From: an uncultured Oscillospiraceae bacterium | GTDB taxonomy: Bacteria; Bacillota; Clostridia; Oscillospirales; Oscillospiraceae | DNA length: 24,372 nucleotides | Assembly: GCA_959022875.1 (NCBI GenBank) | Contig: CAUFAM010000003.1 | Coordinates: forward strand, 1 to 24,372 | Reading direction: 5' to 3' | Shown: one piece after another, positions 22,847-24,372 of the stretch | Layout of the letters: every line of letters starts with the position of its first letter | Numbering within the stretch: the stretch's first letter is position 1 | Made by a program: the position numbers and the translations under genes | Notes under the pieces: generated by a model | The model's input: the letters and a program-made list of their open reading frames with translations, nothing else | The model's database searches: none | Told to the model about the DNA's origin: nothing

Positions 22847-22902
22847 AGTATAATCCCGCCGTTGTAAAATCCGAAAGTAGTAGCATGTAAATTCTTTGTA
22901 AC
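22847..22902 (-). promoter_or_regulatory. Promoter with PhoP-box-like hexamer series
   Basis: On the minus strand GTTACA (22902-22897), TTTACA (22891-22886) and TTTACA (22868-22863) lie at offsets of 11 and 23 bases, with a degenerate hexamer possible in between. Ten bases later comes -10 TATACT (22852-22847), with no proper -35. This matches the Gram-positive PhoP pattern TTHACA repeated every 11 bases over the -35 region. Confidence 0.55.
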
Positions 22903-23002
22903 CGCCTGCGGGCCGGAACGATACCTGGCCCGCAGGCGGCGTGCTTCACATAGATTTAACGGTCTCTTTACGGAAACACCGTCGCGCGCCGTGAGCGGCG
23001 TT

Positions 23003-23011
23003 TGCTATACT
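23003..23011 (+). promoter_or_regulatory. Extended -10 promoter
   Basis: TG-C-TATACT (23003-23011) forms an extended -10; there is no clear -35. Predicted start near 23018. Confidence 0.5.
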
Positions 23012-23017
23012 GGATAC

Positions 23018-23157
23018 AGATGCGGCAGGCATCGGTTGGGAGCGGCAGTATGGAGTACAGGTTCAGACAGCCCGAGCAAAATCATAAGAGCATGATCAAC
23101 GCCGGTTTGCGCCCTTGTGGGGCGAACCGGCGCTGTTTTTCCGGGCACCGCTCCCAA
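23018..23157 (+). ncRNA. Candidate structured small RNA or PhoH-gene leader
   Basis: From the predicted start there is a small GATGC/GCATC hairpin (about 23020-23034). A possible ribosome site and ATG at 23050 (MEYRFRQPEQNHKS) follow, then a strong terminator-type hairpin at 23100-23140. TTGGGAGCGG at 23036-23045 is perfectly complementary to CCGCTCCCAA at 23148-23157, downstream of the T-run. The closing stem suggests a multibranch leader structure for the PIN-PhoH gene that starts at 23189. I match it to no known riboswitch class. Confidence 0.4.
23100..23140 (+). terminator. Terminator-type hairpin upstream of the PhoH-like gene
   Basis: CGCCGGTT/AACCGGCG (23100-23107 with 23125-23132) extends inward through GCCC/GGGC pairs and is followed by CTG and five T. 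It ends a short transcript or attenuates the downstream gene. Confidence 0.75.
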
Positions 23158-23188
23158 GCATGAAAAAACAGAAAGGCAGGCGCAACGT

Positions 23189-24372
23189 ATGCAGAAGACC
23201 TATGTGCTGGACGCCAATGTCCTCCTCCAGGCCCCCTACGCTCTGGAGTCCTTCGAAGACAACAACATCGTGCTACCTCTGGCGGTGCTGGAGGAGCTGG
23301 ACGCTCTGAAGGGGGTCGACGGCGAGGCGGGAAACAACGCCCGGCAGGCCCTCCGCTTCCTGGAGGACCTGCGGCTCCGGGGCGACCTGGTAAAAGGCGT
23401 GACCCTGCCCAGTGGAGGCACCGTGCGCCTGGAGGTCAACCATGTGGACGCGGCCCTCCCCCAGGGGATAGAGCCCGGTAGCTGGGCAGGAAGGGTGCTG
23501 AAGGTGTGCCGGGGCCTCATGGACGAGGGGACACCGGTGACGCTGGTGAGCCGGGACATGGTCGCCCGCATCCGGGCCCAGATGATGGGGGTGCCGGCGG
23601 AGGACTTCACCACCGACCGGCTGCCGGACGGCGCCCAGCCCTATACCGGCCGGGCGGAGCTCTACATCCCCGATGATCTGCTCCCGGCCTTCAAGAAAAA
23701 GGGGGCGCCGGCGGGAGAGCTCTATGCCGTGGACGACGCGGGGGAGCGGAAGCCAGTTTCTCTGATCGAGAACCAGTTCGTCCTTCTGCGCTCGGATACC
23801 GAGCCAAAAAAGACCATGCTGGGCCGCTTCCGGGAGGGGAAGGTGGCCGCCCTGCGCTTTGGCGGCGTCCGCCCATTCGGCGTCAAGCCCCGGAGCGTGG
23901 GGCAGCAATTCCTGCAGGAGGCCCTGCTACTGCCGGCGGAGGAAGCGCCCCTGGCCATCATCCAGGGGCCGGCGGGCACCGCCAAGACCTTCTACGCCCT
24001 GGCCGCCGGGCTGGAGCAGGTGCTGGAGGCGGAGGAACGGCCCTACCGCAAGATTTTGGTGTGCCGCCCCAACGCCCAGTTTGACGCGGACATCGGCTTC
24101 CTCCCGGGCAGTGAGCAGGAGAAGATCTCCCCCCTCATGCGGCCTATCGTGGACAATCTGGAGATCCTGCTGGATCTGGAGGGAAAGAAAAAGGAGCGGC
24201 GTAGCGAGGAGGAGCTCCGGGGGCGCATCGACTACCTCTTTGACACCGGCATCATCACCGCCGAGGCCATGAACTTCATGCGGGGCCGGTCCATCACCGA
24301 CACCTGGCTCGTCATCGACGAGGCCCAGAACCTCACCCCCCGGCAGGTCAAGGGCATCATCACCCGGGTGGG
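23189..24372 (+). CDS. PIN domain-PhoH family ATPase (partial, 3' end outside window)
   Basis: About 394 residues are visible and the frame is open to the window end. An N-terminal PIN ribonuclease domain (about 1-130) has the acidic residues of YVLDANVLL (Asp8) and LEELDALK. A PhoH-type ATPase domain starts near 235, with Walker A GPAGTAKT at 260-267 and Walker B LVIDEAQN near 372-379. This PhoH2-like architecture acts as an RNA helicase/ribonuclease, in some bacteria paired with an antitoxin-like gene, which is not seen here. Start ATG at 23189 has AAAGGCAGG about ten bases upstream. The upstream leader with a terminator suggests conditional expression. Confidence 0.9.
   Translation, partial: MQKTYVLDANVLLQAPYALESFEDNNIVLPLAVLEELDALKGVDGEAGNNARQALRFLEDLRLRGDLVKGVTLPSGGTVRLEVNHVDAALPQGIEPGSWAGRVLKVCRGLMDEGTPVTLVSRDMVARIRAQMMGVPAEDFTTDRLPDGAQPYTGRAELYIPDDLLPAFKKKGAPAGELYAVDDAGERKPVSLIENQFVLLRSDTEPKKTMLGRFREGKVAALRFGGVRPFGVKPRSVGQQFLQEALLLPAEEAPLAIIQGPAGTAKTFYALAAGLEQVLEAEERPYRKILVCRPNAQFDADIGFLPGSEQEKISPLMRPIVDNLEILLDLEGKKKERRSEEELRGRIDYLFDTGIITAEAMNFMRGRSITDTWLVIDEAQNLTPRQVKGIITRV

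Noticed and set aside
23050..23160. 36-codon protein-coding gene within the PhoH leader
   Set aside because: It reads straight through a strong terminator hairpin and its second half is hairpin sequence; at best a leader peptide.

Overview
The window is GC-rich and reads like a chromosome segment of a Firmicutes gut anaerobe, probably an Oscillospiraceae/Flavonifractor-type organism. The reasons are a SigI/RsgI pair, a CotH-family kinase, SLH-domain surface protein, clear AGGAGG ribosome sites, GTG and TTG starts, and clostridial-style genes. The taxon is an inference from gene content, not from a search.

Layout. 1-3762 is nitrogen assimilation: the 3' end of gltB, gltD, and a convergent ammonium transporter fused to a P-II domain. 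4095-6192 (minus) is hydroxypyruvate reductase plus glycerate kinase, which together make 2-phosphoglycerate. From 6273 to about 13040 the chromosome is scarred. A TctA fragment is fused in frame to a transketolase C-terminal fragment, next to a 3' stub of a VOC-family gene. An intact NhaD-like antiporter/cytidylate-kinase-like pair follows. After that come a CitMHS transporter missing its N-terminus, a chloramphenicol acetyltransferase missing its C-terminus, a frameshifted DUF6809-like gene, an integrase stub and the 3' half of a tRNA-Thr(GGT), interpreted as the att site of a decayed integrative element.

13334-19275 (minus) is the most interesting part. It is a compact probable operon sigI - rsgI - acidic-repeat lipoprotein - VTC polyphosphate polymerase-like - DUF4956 membrane protein - CotH-like kinase. 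The anti-sigma factor RsgI and the lipoprotein share both an RsgI-type extracellular domain and the same unusual 15-residue Asp/Tyr repeat (consensus DYDDTDYGPNADGIT). I propose a surface-sensing regulon in which SigI controls an acidic surface protein and phosphate-transfer enzymes. A divergent PepSY lipoprotein (19539-20186) flanks it.

20254-22786 (minus) is a secreted choice-of-anchor-I protein with three SLH domains and a small coiled-coil-like gene behind it. Its promoter carries a PhoP-box-like series of TTTACA hexamers. 23018-23157 holds a structured RNA or leader with a terminator, followed by the 5' part of a PIN-PhoH ATPase running off the window end.

Regulation visible in the sequence includes terminator-like hairpins inside the leaders of amt and of the NhaD-like gene. 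The number of clean gene-to-gene junctions between 6.7 and 13.0 kb should be checked against raw reads, because it could reflect real deletions or assembly errors.
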